Below are positions 1 through 8,363 of a DNA stretch of 64,000 nucleotides, one piece after another. Made by a program: the position numbers and the translations under genes. This stretch comes from SAR324 cluster bacterium (GTDB lineage Bacteria; SAR324; NAC60-12), in contig JANQJU010000064.1 of assembly GCA_028281495.1 (NCBI GenBank), forward strand, positions 496,001 through 560,000, read 5' to 3'. How positions within the stretch are numbered: position 1 is the stretch's first letter; each line of letters begins with the position of its first letter. The notes beneath the pieces are model-generated. The model saw nothing but the letters and a program-made list of their open reading frames with translations, made no database searches and was not told where the DNA came from.

Positions 1-458
1 TCACCCAGTCGCCAGAGGATGAGACATCCGAAAAAGAACCCCAAGCTGGCTTTTTGAATCAATCCATCAAAAAAAATTGCCGGGGCATACACGGCGGCCA
101 AACCTCCTGCCACAATCCCCGCAGAACGCGAAAAGAAACAAATCCCCGCACGATACAGAAACACACATGCAAGGCTGCCCAAAACCATCTGCACTCCACG
201 AATCATGGATAAATCAGCTCCGGAGCTTTGCAAAATGCCAAGAAAATAAGGATACAGCGGGGCTTGATAAAACACTTCGGAACCCAGCCAGTTTCCCTGA
301 GCCAGCGATTGACCCCAAAGAAAATAGCCTTCGCCATCTCCGATAAGGAAGGTGAAAAAAGGACTGTGCTGGAACTGGAAGAGATAGCCGAACCGGATCA
401 ACAACGCCGCCGCGAACAGGAGGGAACTAATCACCCAATCTTTTTTGAGAAATTCCAT
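1..458 (-). CDS. GT39-like membrane glycosyltransferase, N-terminal part (cut by window edge)
   Basis: On the minus strand an open frame runs from an ATG at 458 to the left edge with no stop, giving 152 residues that begin MEFLKKDWVISSLLF. A first membrane segment (about residues 8-22) is followed by the loop GDGEGYFLWGQSLAQG and then YQAPLYPYFLGIL. The pattern of an acidic pair followed by Y, A and G, then PLYP, is that of the first periplasmic loop of PMT/ArnT-type (GT39 superfamily) glycosyltransferases, which use polyprenyl-phosphate sugars. Further hydrophobic helices follow. The start lies 10 bases after the stop of the gene at 469-1215, so the two probably share a transcript. No strong Shine-Dalgarno site is visible. 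The substrate cannot be told, and the catalytic core beyond the edge is not seen. Confidence 0.7.
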   Translation of the reverse strand, partial: MEFLKKDWVISSLLFAAALLIRFGYLFQFQHSPFFTFLIGDGEGYFLWGQSLAQGNWLGSEVFYQAPLYPYFLGILQSSGADLSMIRGVQMVLGSLACVFLYRAGICFFSRSAGIVAGGLAAVYAPAIFFDGLIQKASLGFFFGCLILWRLG

Positions 459-468
459 GAGTGGCTCG

Positions 469-1215
469 TTACCAATCGGCGGGTGGCTGTTCAGAATTCC
501 CTTCCATGCGGGCCATGAGGAACGACGTCAACGAGAAAGCTCCTGAGGGAAATGAAGTCCGCTGATAGACATTTTTGGGCAATTCATAAGGATGGCGGAG
601 AATTCGAACGATCTTTCCTGATCTGCCCAAGACGTGGATGATGGTTTCCTCTTGAAATAACCAATCGAAGTAGTCTTCCACTTGCTGCACGGCATTTTCA
701 GAATAATCGTCATCAATCACCGATCCGAATTGTCCGCAGCGGCAATTTTGTACAGTGTGCCATTGGTGCAATCGGAGGTGCTTCAGTCTGCGTTGGTCGG
801 ATTGGTCTCGGCTCAAGGCATCGATTTTGTCTCGGTCGAAAATCATCATCAACATCGCCCGGTCCACTTCCTGTCGTTCTACCAGGAAATGTTTGTACGC
901 TTCACGTTCTCTCGCTCCGTCTAAGATATTACGCTCCAAATAAATATCCGTGTCAAAATGCTTGCCTACCGCTTTTAAAGCTTCTGCCGTGAGCATAATG
1001 ATCATTTCAAATTGATCGTCAACGGTTCCCCATTTCTCCTGTAACCGCTCTACAAGGATGTGGTTGCGTGTCAGATCCCCCAAAATATTGACCGGCACCC
1101 CGTGAACCTGTTTGTATTCGTGTATATCTAACTCTCGATTCGATTCTCGCCACAGCCTTAGAATGTTGAACGTATCTTTCACAGTTTGAATGGGGTGAGT
1201 TAAGAGTTTCATCAT
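469..1215 (-). CDS. Conserved-looking hypothetical protein
   Basis: A 248-residue soluble protein that I do not recognise. It has no signal peptide and no membrane segment. It is rich in charged helical stretches (for example around residues 95-150) and has one CxC pair in VQNCRCGQFG (about residue 158). An AGGAG site precedes two adjacent ATG codons (1215 and 1212); the second has the better spacing. It lies 10 bases upstream of the GT39-like membrane gene on the same strand, so a role tied to glycan or envelope assembly is possible, but that is inference from position only. It is transcribed away from the carbamoyltransferase gene, with about 170 bases between the two starts. Confidence 0.75.
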   Translation of the reverse strand: MMKLLTHPIQTVKDTFNILRLWRESNRELDIHEYKQVHGVPVNILGDLTRNHILVERLQEKWGTVDDQFEMIIMLTAEALKAVGKHFDTDIYLERNILDGAREREAYKHFLVERQEVDRAMLMMIFDRDKIDALSRDQSDQRRLKHLRLHQWHTVQNCRCGQFGSVIDDDYSENAVQQVEDYFDWLFQEETIIHVLGRSGKIVRILRHPYELPKNVYQRTSFPSGAFSLTSFLMARMEGNSEQPPADW

Positions 1216-1388
1216 GAATCTCCTGGAAAATAAATTTGCCTTCTCTTACAACGAAACCAATGGAAACGCAATGAGAACAGCATTTTAAGCCTTGCCTTTG
1301 GCCTAACCATTCGGTAGGTGACAATCTGCCTTTGGCCGTTATGGGTATTTAAGGAAATGGCAACATCTAACAATTGGAGGAGAGACAC

Positions 1389-2471
1389 ATGAGATCATCC
1401 CGCTCATCGCGAAAACCATTCAAAAAACCTGTCATGGTACGTAGTCGTGTGGAAAACATAGCTTCCGCGCAGCGGCTTTTGGACCAAATATCACAGAATC
1501 CAGAAGTCCTTGCCGACCTGGCTCACACACACGTAATCTCGGCTCGACAGTTTGACCGTGAGACTTCACTACAGATTATTCGCCTTGCGGCGTGGTTTGA
1601 GACGAAGCCATTTCTTCCCCATACGCCTTTAGGAGGTAAAATTCTCATCAATGCTTTTTACGAACCCAGCACCCGCACCCGTTGTTCGTTTGCCAGTGCC
1701 TGGATGCGACTTGGTGGACAAATGATGTTTGTCGACAATTCCACGTCTACTGGACTCGCCAAAGGAGAAAGCCTTCATGATATCATGGAGATGTTTAACA
1801 ATTATGGAGATGTTTTGGTGCTTCGCAGCAATCATGCTGAATCGGTATACGAAATGATGAGCCGTGCTCGCATCCCCATCATCAATGCGGGAAATGGAGA
1901 AGAAGAGCATCCGACTCAAGCGTTGACCGATCTTTATACGATCTTGCAATGGCGTCCTGATTTACTTCAAACCAATCTCCCACCCGAACAACAGATTCAT
2001 GTTGGGGTGATTGGAACTCCCTCACGAATGCGCTCTATTCGCAGTTTGTTATTATTATTATCAAATCTGGTCACCAGCATTCGACAGGTCACTGTCTTTT
2101 CTCCTCACGAAGAGGCATTTGCTCCCCAGCAGCTTGAAGAATTGGAATCGGTAGGTCTGAAATTACAAGTCACTTCCGATATTGAATCGGTATTGCCAGA
2201 TTTGGATGTAATTTATATTAATTCGATTATCTGGAAAGAAACACGTCACGAACAATTGCTCCCAGACTTCCAACTGTCGTCTAACTCTCCTTTGAAAACA
2301 GGAAGCATCGTGTTGCACCCTCTAGCAAGAGGAGAAGAGTTGGATGCCAGCCTCGATGATTCTGCCCACAACTGGTATTTCACCCAAGCACGCTGTGCAG
2401 TGTTTGTCCGCATGGCTTTGCTGCTTTGCATCATGAATCGCATCAATCAAGTGACTGAGTTGATTAGTTAA
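1389..2471 (+). CDS. Aspartate carbamoyltransferase family protein (divergent PyrB)
   Basis: This 360-residue protein belongs to the aspartate/ornithine carbamoyltransferase family, which moves a carbamoyl group from carbamoyl phosphate to an amine. The phosphate-binding motif EPSTRTR is at residues 92-98, a KGES loop follows, and HPTQALTDLYTI begins at H174, all as in PyrB. The C-terminal HPLARGEEL and YFTQARCAVFVRMALL also fit PyrB. It differs from ordinary PyrB: an extension of about 40 residues at the N-terminus, HPLA in place of HPLP, and a changed aspartate-binding stretch (IIWKETRHEQL). The ATG at 1389 is preferred over the TTG at 1374 because GGAGGAG at 1376-1382 is then well spaced. 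No pyrI or pyrC lies nearby. The next gene starts 2 bases after the stop. Either a true ATCase or a carbamoyltransferase with another acceptor is possible. Confidence 0.85.
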   Translation: MRSSRSSRKPFKKPVMVRSRVENIASAQRLLDQISQNPEVLADLAHTHVISARQFDRETSLQIIRLAAWFETKPFLPHTPLGGKILINAFYEPSTRTRCSFASAWMRLGGQMMFVDNSTSTGLAKGESLHDIMEMFNNYGDVLVLRSNHAESVYEMMSRARIPIINAGNGEEEHPTQALTDLYTILQWRPDLLQTNLPPEQQIHVGVIGTPSRMRSIRSLLLLLSNLVTSIRQVTVFSPHEEAFAPQQLEELESVGLKLQVTSDIESVLPDLDVIYINSIIWKETRHEQLLPDFQLSSNSPLKTGSIVLHPLARGEELDASLDDSAHNWYFTQARCAVFVRMALLLCIMNRINQVTELIS

Positions 2472-2473
2472 CA

Positions 2474-5400
2474 ATGCCGTTGTTAGCCTCCGCCAAAGAA
2501 AAGCTGGATCGAACCTTAGACATTCGGGAGGGTGAGGCTACGATTGTCTGGATCGCTGTTGCGATTAATTTGATTCTGCTTCTGTCGATTAAGACATTTT
2601 ATACGGCATTGATGTCCTTTTATACCAAGCAGTTTGACGCCTCCACCATCCCCCTCATGTTTCTGTTGGCGAATGCGTTCATGATTCCAATTTCCATCGT
2701 TGCGGTGAAGTTGGAAGAGCGTTTTACGATTCGCCGAATCCTCCTTCCCATCATGATTTTTTTTGTCGTTGGTACACTGGTCTTGGGCGGCCTGATTGTC
2801 AGTTTACCCGAAACGCAAAGATGGATTTATGGAATTGGCTTTGTGTGGGGAGAAATGATGCTGCGTTTGATGCCAGTGTTGTTTTTATCTTACCTGTATA
2901 CGCTGCTCGATATCCGCCAAGTCAAACGACTATTCAGTTTGATCGATAGCGGTCGTTCCTTTGGGAACATTGCGTTGATTGTATTTGTGCCGGTGCTGAT
3001 TAGCACCGTCGGCATCCGATATCTGCCGTTTGTGGCGGGATTGTTATTTTTGGTTCAGTTCGCTCTGTACCCTTATCTATTTTTGCAAGAGAAGCATTGC
3101 GAACTCCATGACTCGGCTCAGGCGCTCAAACAAAATCCGGAGCCGATGAACATTCAATCCTTCTTGAAAAACCGGTATTTGGTTCTGATTGGTGGGTTTG
3201 TAGGAGGATGGATCTTCTTTTCTTATTTTGCCTCTCAATTGCTTCTGTCTTCGCTCAAAAATGAATATTCCGCAGAAGACATGGCCACATTTTTAAGCAT
3301 CTTTTATAGCACTGTGTTTGCGATTCGATTGTGTCTTGAATTGTTTGTAACTCGATTGTTTCTGAAACAGTTTGGGGTGATGGGAGGTTTGCTCATTCAG
3401 CCGGTGATCCTGTTTTGGTGTGCGCTGGCTTCGATTTTTGTGCCGGCTGATTGGCAGGTCTGGACGTTTGTGTTGTTCAGTGCGTGTTTGTTGCAGTTGG
3501 ATGCCTTTTATCATTCTTCGGTGAGCTTGATGTATCAGCCTTTGAATCTGCGGATTCGGCAACGCGCCCAGGTTTACATCAGAGGCGTTTTTGCACGAGG
3601 TGCTAGCATCCTCACTTGTTTGATTCTATTGGGACTCACTTGGGGGCTAGAGTCTGAGTTCTCAGATCTCAGTATCGTCCTTGTATTGGTGGGGATGCTT
3701 TGGATTGGTTGCGGGTTATTATTACGCAAGCAATATGTGAACAAATTGATCGCATCGTTCAAAGACCAGCATGGAAAAGCCGATATTCTCGATCTCAAAA
3801 TCTACGACAGACAGGGGGTTCGCATTTTACTCTCGATGATGGAATCGGCCACGAACGAAAAGGTGCTCCACGCGATACAAATCCTCGATCAACAGGATCT
3901 CGATCAAGTGGATTTGGGATCGTTTCGGTACGCTCTGGTGTTGTGCTTAGAACGAGCGGACCCATCAGTTCGCATCCAAGCATTGAATGTGCTCTCTCGC
4001 AAAGGAACACCGGAAATAGCCGAATATATCTGGCCGCATCTGAAACAAAGCGAATCTGTAGCACTTCTGGGTATGGCCATCCATACCTATTGTGCCTTAA
4101 AACGCGAAGAATCCCTGCTTGAGGTGTCTCCCTTTTTGAGCCACCCCATCTCCGAAATCCGAGCCACAACCATTGCGGGAATGTGCAAATATGCGGGGCT
4201 ACAGGGGGTGTACGAGTCCGCATCCGCATTGAAACTGTTCCTGCATAGCCCGGAAGAGGAAAAAAAGATTTTGGTCGCCGAAATTTTAGAGGAAGTGGAA
4301 AGCGCTACCTTTTTTGCCCCTTTGGCCAGTTTGCTTCAAGATCCCAGTATTGCCGTACGACGGGCTGCATTGATGGCTAGTTGTCATGTCCATCATCCCA
4401 AGTTGGTGCCTCTTATTATTCAACATTTGAAAGAATCTCCAACGCAGAGTTATGCCATTCGGGCATTGGTGGCAATGGGAGACATGGCCATTGGTGTCTT
4501 GGGCCATACGCTTCGTCGAGAAGCCCGAGGAAATTTCCAATGGGAAGTTGGAATCATCAAAACATTGAGTCTGATTGCGAATGCCAAAGCATTTGCCGTG
4601 CTCCAAGAATGGTTCACAGAAGAACAAGATCTTGCGACGCAGCGTGTTCTGGTTCAGGAGTTCATCCAGCATAATATCTTTTTCGTTCAGCATCTTTCCC
4701 AAGATCGTATCCATCTGTTGATCGACAAGGTGTGTCAGATCTACTTCCAGAATCTACTTTATATCGATCACTTGAGCGCTTTTGAGTTCACTGATCGTCT
4801 ACAGGTTGCGTTACGGTCGGATTCACGAGCCTATGTCCAGTTTTTGCTGCATCTGATTTATTTGTTACATCGTTCCAAGGCCTTGCTGAATGCCTTCCCG
4901 ACACTGCTGGAAGCTCAATCGAGCCAGCGTGCCAAGGCGATGGAATTGGTTGACAATTTGCTCGATGCCCACCTGAAACGTCGTATCATTCCGGTGTTAG
5001 AAGTTCTACCCGACAAAACAAAGTTGGAGAGAATGCATTCCGCTTATTCTCCTCCCACTCTCTCCCTAACGGAAATTCTAGAAGCGATCATTCATCATGA
5101 TTCTCCTTTGGACAACTGGACTAAGGCTGTGGCGATTCATACCGCGTTATTGTTGGTGCTTCCCAAAAAAAAGCCGCTTCCAGTAGAAATTGCAAAATTG
5201 ATCCCGATGATCGAACACGCTTTGGCATGGAGCAACAATAGTGTTTTACGAGAAATTGCTTTAGAAGCGCTGTGCCATATCCAACCATCGCGCCAGTTGC
5301 CTCTGGCACAACAATACTCTCAAGATCGGGATCCCAGCGTGCGCACTTATGCGAAAGCCATGCTCCAGGGAAAGCCCATGTCTCTGACATTAGAGAAGCT

Positions 5401-5845
5401 GCTTCTATTGAAAAACATCGAGCTTTTTGCCCAAGCCTCAGATGAAGTACTTGCGTCTGTGATTCAAATAGCTGAAGAGGCGATTTATAGAAAAGGACGG
5501 ACTCTGTTTGTGGTAGGCAATCCCGCGGACTCTTTATATATTGTGCTCAAAGGATCGGTTCGAATTCATTTGGAGAAAAAGGAAATTGCCGTCCTCTCTC
5601 CGGGGCAAAGCATTGGAGAATATGCCATTCTTGATGGCTCCCCGCGTCGGGTGAACGCAACCGTTGTGAAGGATTCAGTTTTACTGCGTATCGGTAGGCG
5701 AGAACTCATGGTCGTGTTGGCCCAGCATTTCGAACTTGTTGAAGTCATGTTTCGAGTCCTCCTAGAACGATTACGCCATAATTTGAGTCCAAAATTGATA
5801 ATGTCCGACAACGAACAAGACTTTTTGCTACAATTTTTGGTGTGA
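2474..5845 (+). CDS. Transporter-like membrane protein fused to HEAT repeats and a cyclic-nucleotide-binding domain
   Basis: A 1123-residue fusion with three parts. Residues 1 to about 430 hold roughly twelve hydrophobic segments resembling ADP/ATP-translocase (NTT) or MFS-like carriers. Residues about 450-960 are a long run of HEAT-like helical repeats (for example ADPSVRIQALNVLSRKG and QDPSIAVRRAALMASC). Residues about 985-1110 are a cyclic-nucleotide-binding domain, with LKNIELFAQASDEVL at its start and the phosphate-binding cassette GEYAILDGSPRRVNATV including the conserved arginine. The start lies 2 bases after the carbamoyltransferase stop, so translation is probably coupled. Known relatives pair such a carrier with HEAT repeats, but their substrates are unproven. 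A transport or sensory role gated by cAMP or a related ligand is inference. Confidence 0.8.
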   Translation: MPLLASAKEKLDRTLDIREGEATIVWIAVAINLILLLSIKTFYTALMSFYTKQFDASTIPLMFLLANAFMIPISIVAVKLEERFTIRRILLPIMIFFVVGTLVLGGLIVSLPETQRWIYGIGFVWGEMMLRLMPVLFLSYLYTLLDIRQVKRLFSLIDSGRSFGNIALIVFVPVLISTVGIRYLPFVAGLLFLVQFALYPYLFLQEKHCELHDSAQALKQNPEPMNIQSFLKNRYLVLIGGFVGGWIFFSYFASQLLLSSLKNEYSAEDMATFLSIFYSTVFAIRLCLELFVTRLFLKQFGVMGGLLIQPVILFWCALASIFVPADWQVWTFVLFSACLLQLDAFYHSSVSLMYQPLNLRIRQRAQVYIRGVFARGASILTCLILLGLTWGLESEFSDLSIVLVLVGMLWIGCGLLLRKQYVNKLIASFKDQHGKADILDLKIYDRQGVRILLSMMESATNEKVLHAIQILDQQDLDQVDLGSFRYALVLCLERADPSVRIQALNVLSRKGTPEIAEYIWPHLKQSESVALLGMAIHTYCALKREESLLEVSPFLSHPISEIRATTIAGMCKYAGLQGVYESASALKLFLHSPEEEKKILVAEILEEVESATFFAPLASLLQDPSIAVRRAALMASCHVHHPKLVPLIIQHLKESPTQSYAIRALVAMGDMAIGVLGHTLRREARGNFQWEVGIIKTLSLIANAKAFAVLQEWFTEEQDLATQRVLVQEFIQHNIFFVQHLSQDRIHLLIDKVCQIYFQNLLYIDHLSAFEFTDRLQVALRSDSRAYVQFLLHLIYLLHRSKALLNAFPTLLEAQSSQRAKAMELVDNLLDAHLKRRIIPVLEVLPDKTKLERMHSAYSPPTLSLTEILEAIIHHDSPLDNWTKAVAIHTALLLVLPKKKPLPVEIAKLIPMIEHALAWSNNSVLREIALEALCHIQPSRQLPLAQQYSQDRDPSVRTYAKAMLQGKPMSLTLEKLLLLKNIELFAQASDEVLASVIQIAEEAIYRKGRTLFVVGNPADSLYIVLKGSVRIHLEKKEIAVLSPGQSIGEYAILDGSPRRVNATVVKDSVLLRIGRRELMVVLAQHFELVEVMFRVLLERLRHNLSPKLIMSDNEQDFLLQFLV

Positions 5846-5907
5846 ACGCAGGGTGCAAGAAACGCCAATAGGATTAAAATAGTGTCTCTAATCTTTGGTT
5901 ATGAATC

Positions 5908-7218
5908 ATGGATCCCAGTAACTTTATCGACGATTTGCGAAGCGGAAAACGAGATTTGCTCGCGGTTGTTCATGAACTCTGTCAAGCTATTGATCAAGAG
6001 AACCTCACGCTACAAGCTTTAGTGCCAGAGCCTTTGCGTGAAGAACGGCTTCGTAACGAAGCCATCCACTTGTTGAAGCGATATCCAAATCCAAAAAAAC
6101 GCCCTCCTTTGTTTGGAGTTCCTATTGGGGTCAAGGATATCATCCACGTGAAAGGGTGGCCCACTCTTGGTGGAAGTCAGCTTCCGGCTCATGTGTTGGA
6201 GGGAACGCAAGGTTCCTGTGTGACGACGCTACGTCGAGCCGGAGCGCTGATCGTGGGAAAGACCACAACGGCTGAATTTGCCGGCCCCGCATCAGGCCCG
6301 GCCTGCAATCCCTATCGATGGGAGCACACTGCCGGAAATTCAAGTGGAGGTTCCGCTGCTGGAGTCGCACGGGGGTATTTCCCTTTTGCCTTGGGAACCC
6401 AAACGATTGGCTCAGTGAATACCCCTGCGGCGTTTTGCGGAGTGGTTGGATTCAAACCGAGCCGGGATCGAATTGCTTCCGATGGCATTTTATGGGTCTC
6501 ACCCCCAGTGGATACGCTGGGGTGGTTTGCCAGTAGCGTGAAAGGCATCCATAAGCTCGCTTCACTGCTATGTCACGGATGGGACGATTCCATCTTGTCC
6601 GGTGATCAAAACAACTCGTTTCGCATTGCAATACCGGAGGGACCCTACTTGAATCAAATCTCTCCGCCGATGCACCAATTTTTTGCCAAGGCTCAAGAGC
6701 GATTGCAAAGGGCTGGGTATGCACTCCAGCCTGTCCGAGCCTTTGAAAACATTGATAATCTCAAGGTCCATTTCCGTAAGCAGATTGCCGCCGATTTGGC
6801 TCACGGGCATCAGTCTTGGTTTTCTCAGTATCCTGACCGATATCATCCCAAAACCGTCTCGGCGATCCAGCGCGGGCAAACGATTTCCAAAGAAGAACGC
6901 CAACGGCTGTATGCTCGAATCACTGAGGTACGGGAAATGATTAACCACCTGATGCACGATGAAGGGATCGATGTCTGGTTGTCCCCTGCTACATTTGGTT
7001 CGGCTCCGCTCAAAATCAACGAACGCCCAGAAGACTGCAACATGAACCTTCCGTGGTCTTACGCCGGTTTACCGGTATTGAACATTCCCGTCGAGACCGA
7101 TGTTTTGGGTTTACCATTAGGTCTTCAGTTGGTGGGATCCTTTGGAAACGACGAACTGCTGCTCAATTATGGGATGCAGCTCGAATCTACGTTTTCATAC
7201 GAAGGAGTGCCTAGATGA
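5908..7218 (+). CDS. Amidase-signature family hydrolase
   Basis: A 436-residue amidase-signature enzyme that hydrolyses a carbon-nitrogen amide bond. The Ser-cisSer-Lys triad can be placed: K76 in GVPIGVKDI, S145 in AGNSSGGSAAG and S169 in GTQTIGSVNTPAAFCG. The spacings of 69 and 24 residues are those of characterised members such as malonamidase E2. The arginine that often follows the nucleophile (GSxxRPA) is a threonine here. No signal peptide is present, so it should be cytoplasmic. Its stop overlaps the start of the dioxygenase gene by 4 bases (ATGA), which indicates co-translation. The substrate is unknown; it is not recognisably GatA because the neighbours gatB and gatC are absent. Confidence 0.88.
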   Translation: MDPSNFIDDLRSGKRDLLAVVHELCQAIDQENLTLQALVPEPLREERLRNEAIHLLKRYPNPKKRPPLFGVPIGVKDIIHVKGWPTLGGSQLPAHVLEGTQGSCVTTLRRAGALIVGKTTTAEFAGPASGPACNPYRWEHTAGNSSGGSAAGVARGYFPFALGTQTIGSVNTPAAFCGVVGFKPSRDRIASDGILWVSPPVDTLGWFASSVKGIHKLASLLCHGWDDSILSGDQNNSFRIAIPEGPYLNQISPPMHQFFAKAQERLQRAGYALQPVRAFENIDNLKVHFRKQIAADLAHGHQSWFSQYPDRYHPKTVSAIQRGQTISKEERQRLYARITEVREMINHLMHDEGIDVWLSPATFGSAPLKINERPEDCNMNLPWSYAGLPVLNIPVETDVLGLPLGLQLVGSFGNDELLLNYGMQLESTFSYEGVPR

Positions 7219-8327
7219 TGACTGAGCGAGAAACTTTGTTTTTAGAACAAGCTAAATTTTTTCTAGAACGCGTTCGTGAGGAACGCGGAGTCGACAATTT
7301 GTCTGAGTTTCAGGCTTTGCTAAAGCGCCGCCCATTTCCGATTGAGCCGGTTATAGTGGAGAACTATCTCGATATGCAAAAGGAGGAACGCACTGCGCTC
7401 TTAAAACACTACGATACTTGGGGAATGGCGTATTTTGTAATTCAAAATCCCGAAGTCCCTGTTCCTGGTCGCCACCCCTTATTTGAAATTGCCGAACAGC
7501 TCAAAGATGACTTGAATTTGCACTATCCCTTGGATCATCCACACGACAGTCATGCTGAAGCAATCAAACGCTTTGGAATCGCTGATAGCACGTTCAAGGT
7601 TTACAATCTCCCCAAACCAGTTAACGGTCCCCAGTATCGAGAAATTGCGGAAACTAACGAACCGTCGGAGGCCCATTCGGATGGTCTTGGAATGGCTGGT
7701 GCCGTAGAGACTTCCATTATGTACGGGGACTCTCCGCCTATGTTTGGAGGTTATACCTTTTTTTACGATACCTTGAGCCTAGGAGCCGTTTTGGCACAAC
7801 AAGATTATGAAGCTTTTCAATCCTTGTTTTTGCCCGATGCCATGATCTCACTACGACCTCGTGGCAAAGGAGCGATCAAAGTGGTCACCCCGGTGTTGTA
7901 CATCAATGAGTCCGGCAAACCGCAAACGGCGTACCGCCGTCCTTGTGGAGAGTATTATTTGTCATGGCGGGAGAACTGTCCTCCACTCGACCGCGCCCAC
8001 ACTTTTTTACAGGAGCACACGGAGGCGTTTTGTTATGGCTCATTTTTTGTTTCGTTGCGTGCCAAAGGGCATGGTTGCTTGGTGAACAATCGTCGAATGT
8101 CTCATGGGCGCACCGGCTTCATCGATGGCCAATCGCCGTCACAAACTCGATGCTTATCTCGAAAATGGTTTATGACCTCCAAGCATCATTCGAAGTTTAA
8201 GCATGTTCCAGGCACCAACGTACATCCGAAATACGCTCGGTTGTTTCCGGAGTATTTTGGACCGGAACAGATGGAAGGTCGGTGGCTTTACAATCAAAAG
8301 GAAGATCGTAACGTCCGGGTGGCTTGA
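7215..8327 (+). CDS. TauD/TfdA-like Fe(II)/2-oxoglutarate dioxygenase
   Basis: A 370-residue protein with the layout of the clavaminate synthase/TauD dioxygenases. The proximal metal motif HxD is in EAHSDGLG (about residues 154-158), the distal histidine is probably in RRMSHGRTGF (about residue 297), and the arginine for 2-oxoglutarate is likely in SRKWFMTS about 16 residues later. Such enzymes couple oxidative decarboxylation of 2-oxoglutarate to hydroxylation of a small substrate. The ATG at 7215 overlaps the amidase stop and is preceded by GAAGGAG at 7201-7207. The partner amidase suggests a shared small-molecule pathway. The gene converges with a second oxygenase gene that ends 37 bases away. 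The substrate is unknown. Confidence 0.82.
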   Translation: MMTERETLFLEQAKFFLERVREERGVDNLSEFQALLKRRPFPIEPVIVENYLDMQKEERTALLKHYDTWGMAYFVIQNPEVPVPGRHPLFEIAEQLKDDLNLHYPLDHPHDSHAEAIKRFGIADSTFKVYNLPKPVNGPQYREIAETNEPSEAHSDGLGMAGAVETSIMYGDSPPMFGGYTFFYDTLSLGAVLAQQDYEAFQSLFLPDAMISLRPRGKGAIKVVTPVLYINESGKPQTAYRRPCGEYYLSWRENCPPLDRAHTFLQEHTEAFCYGSFFVSLRAKGHGCLVNNRRMSHGRTGFIDGQSPSQTRCLSRKWFMTSKHHSKFKHVPGTNVHPKYARLFPEYFGPEQMEGRWLYNQKEDRNVRVA

Positions 8328-8363
8328 TCGTATTGCCAACCCGGACTGAGAAAGGGAAGGGTT

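Noticed and set aside
5540..5570. tRNA-like GGTTCGAATTC motif
   Set aside because: It lies in the cNMP-domain coding sequence, and no acceptor or anticodon stem pairs around it.
8328..8363. Terminator between the two convergent oxygenase genes
   Set aside because: Only a 5-pair AACCC/GGGTT stem with a long loop can be drawn, too weak to annotate.
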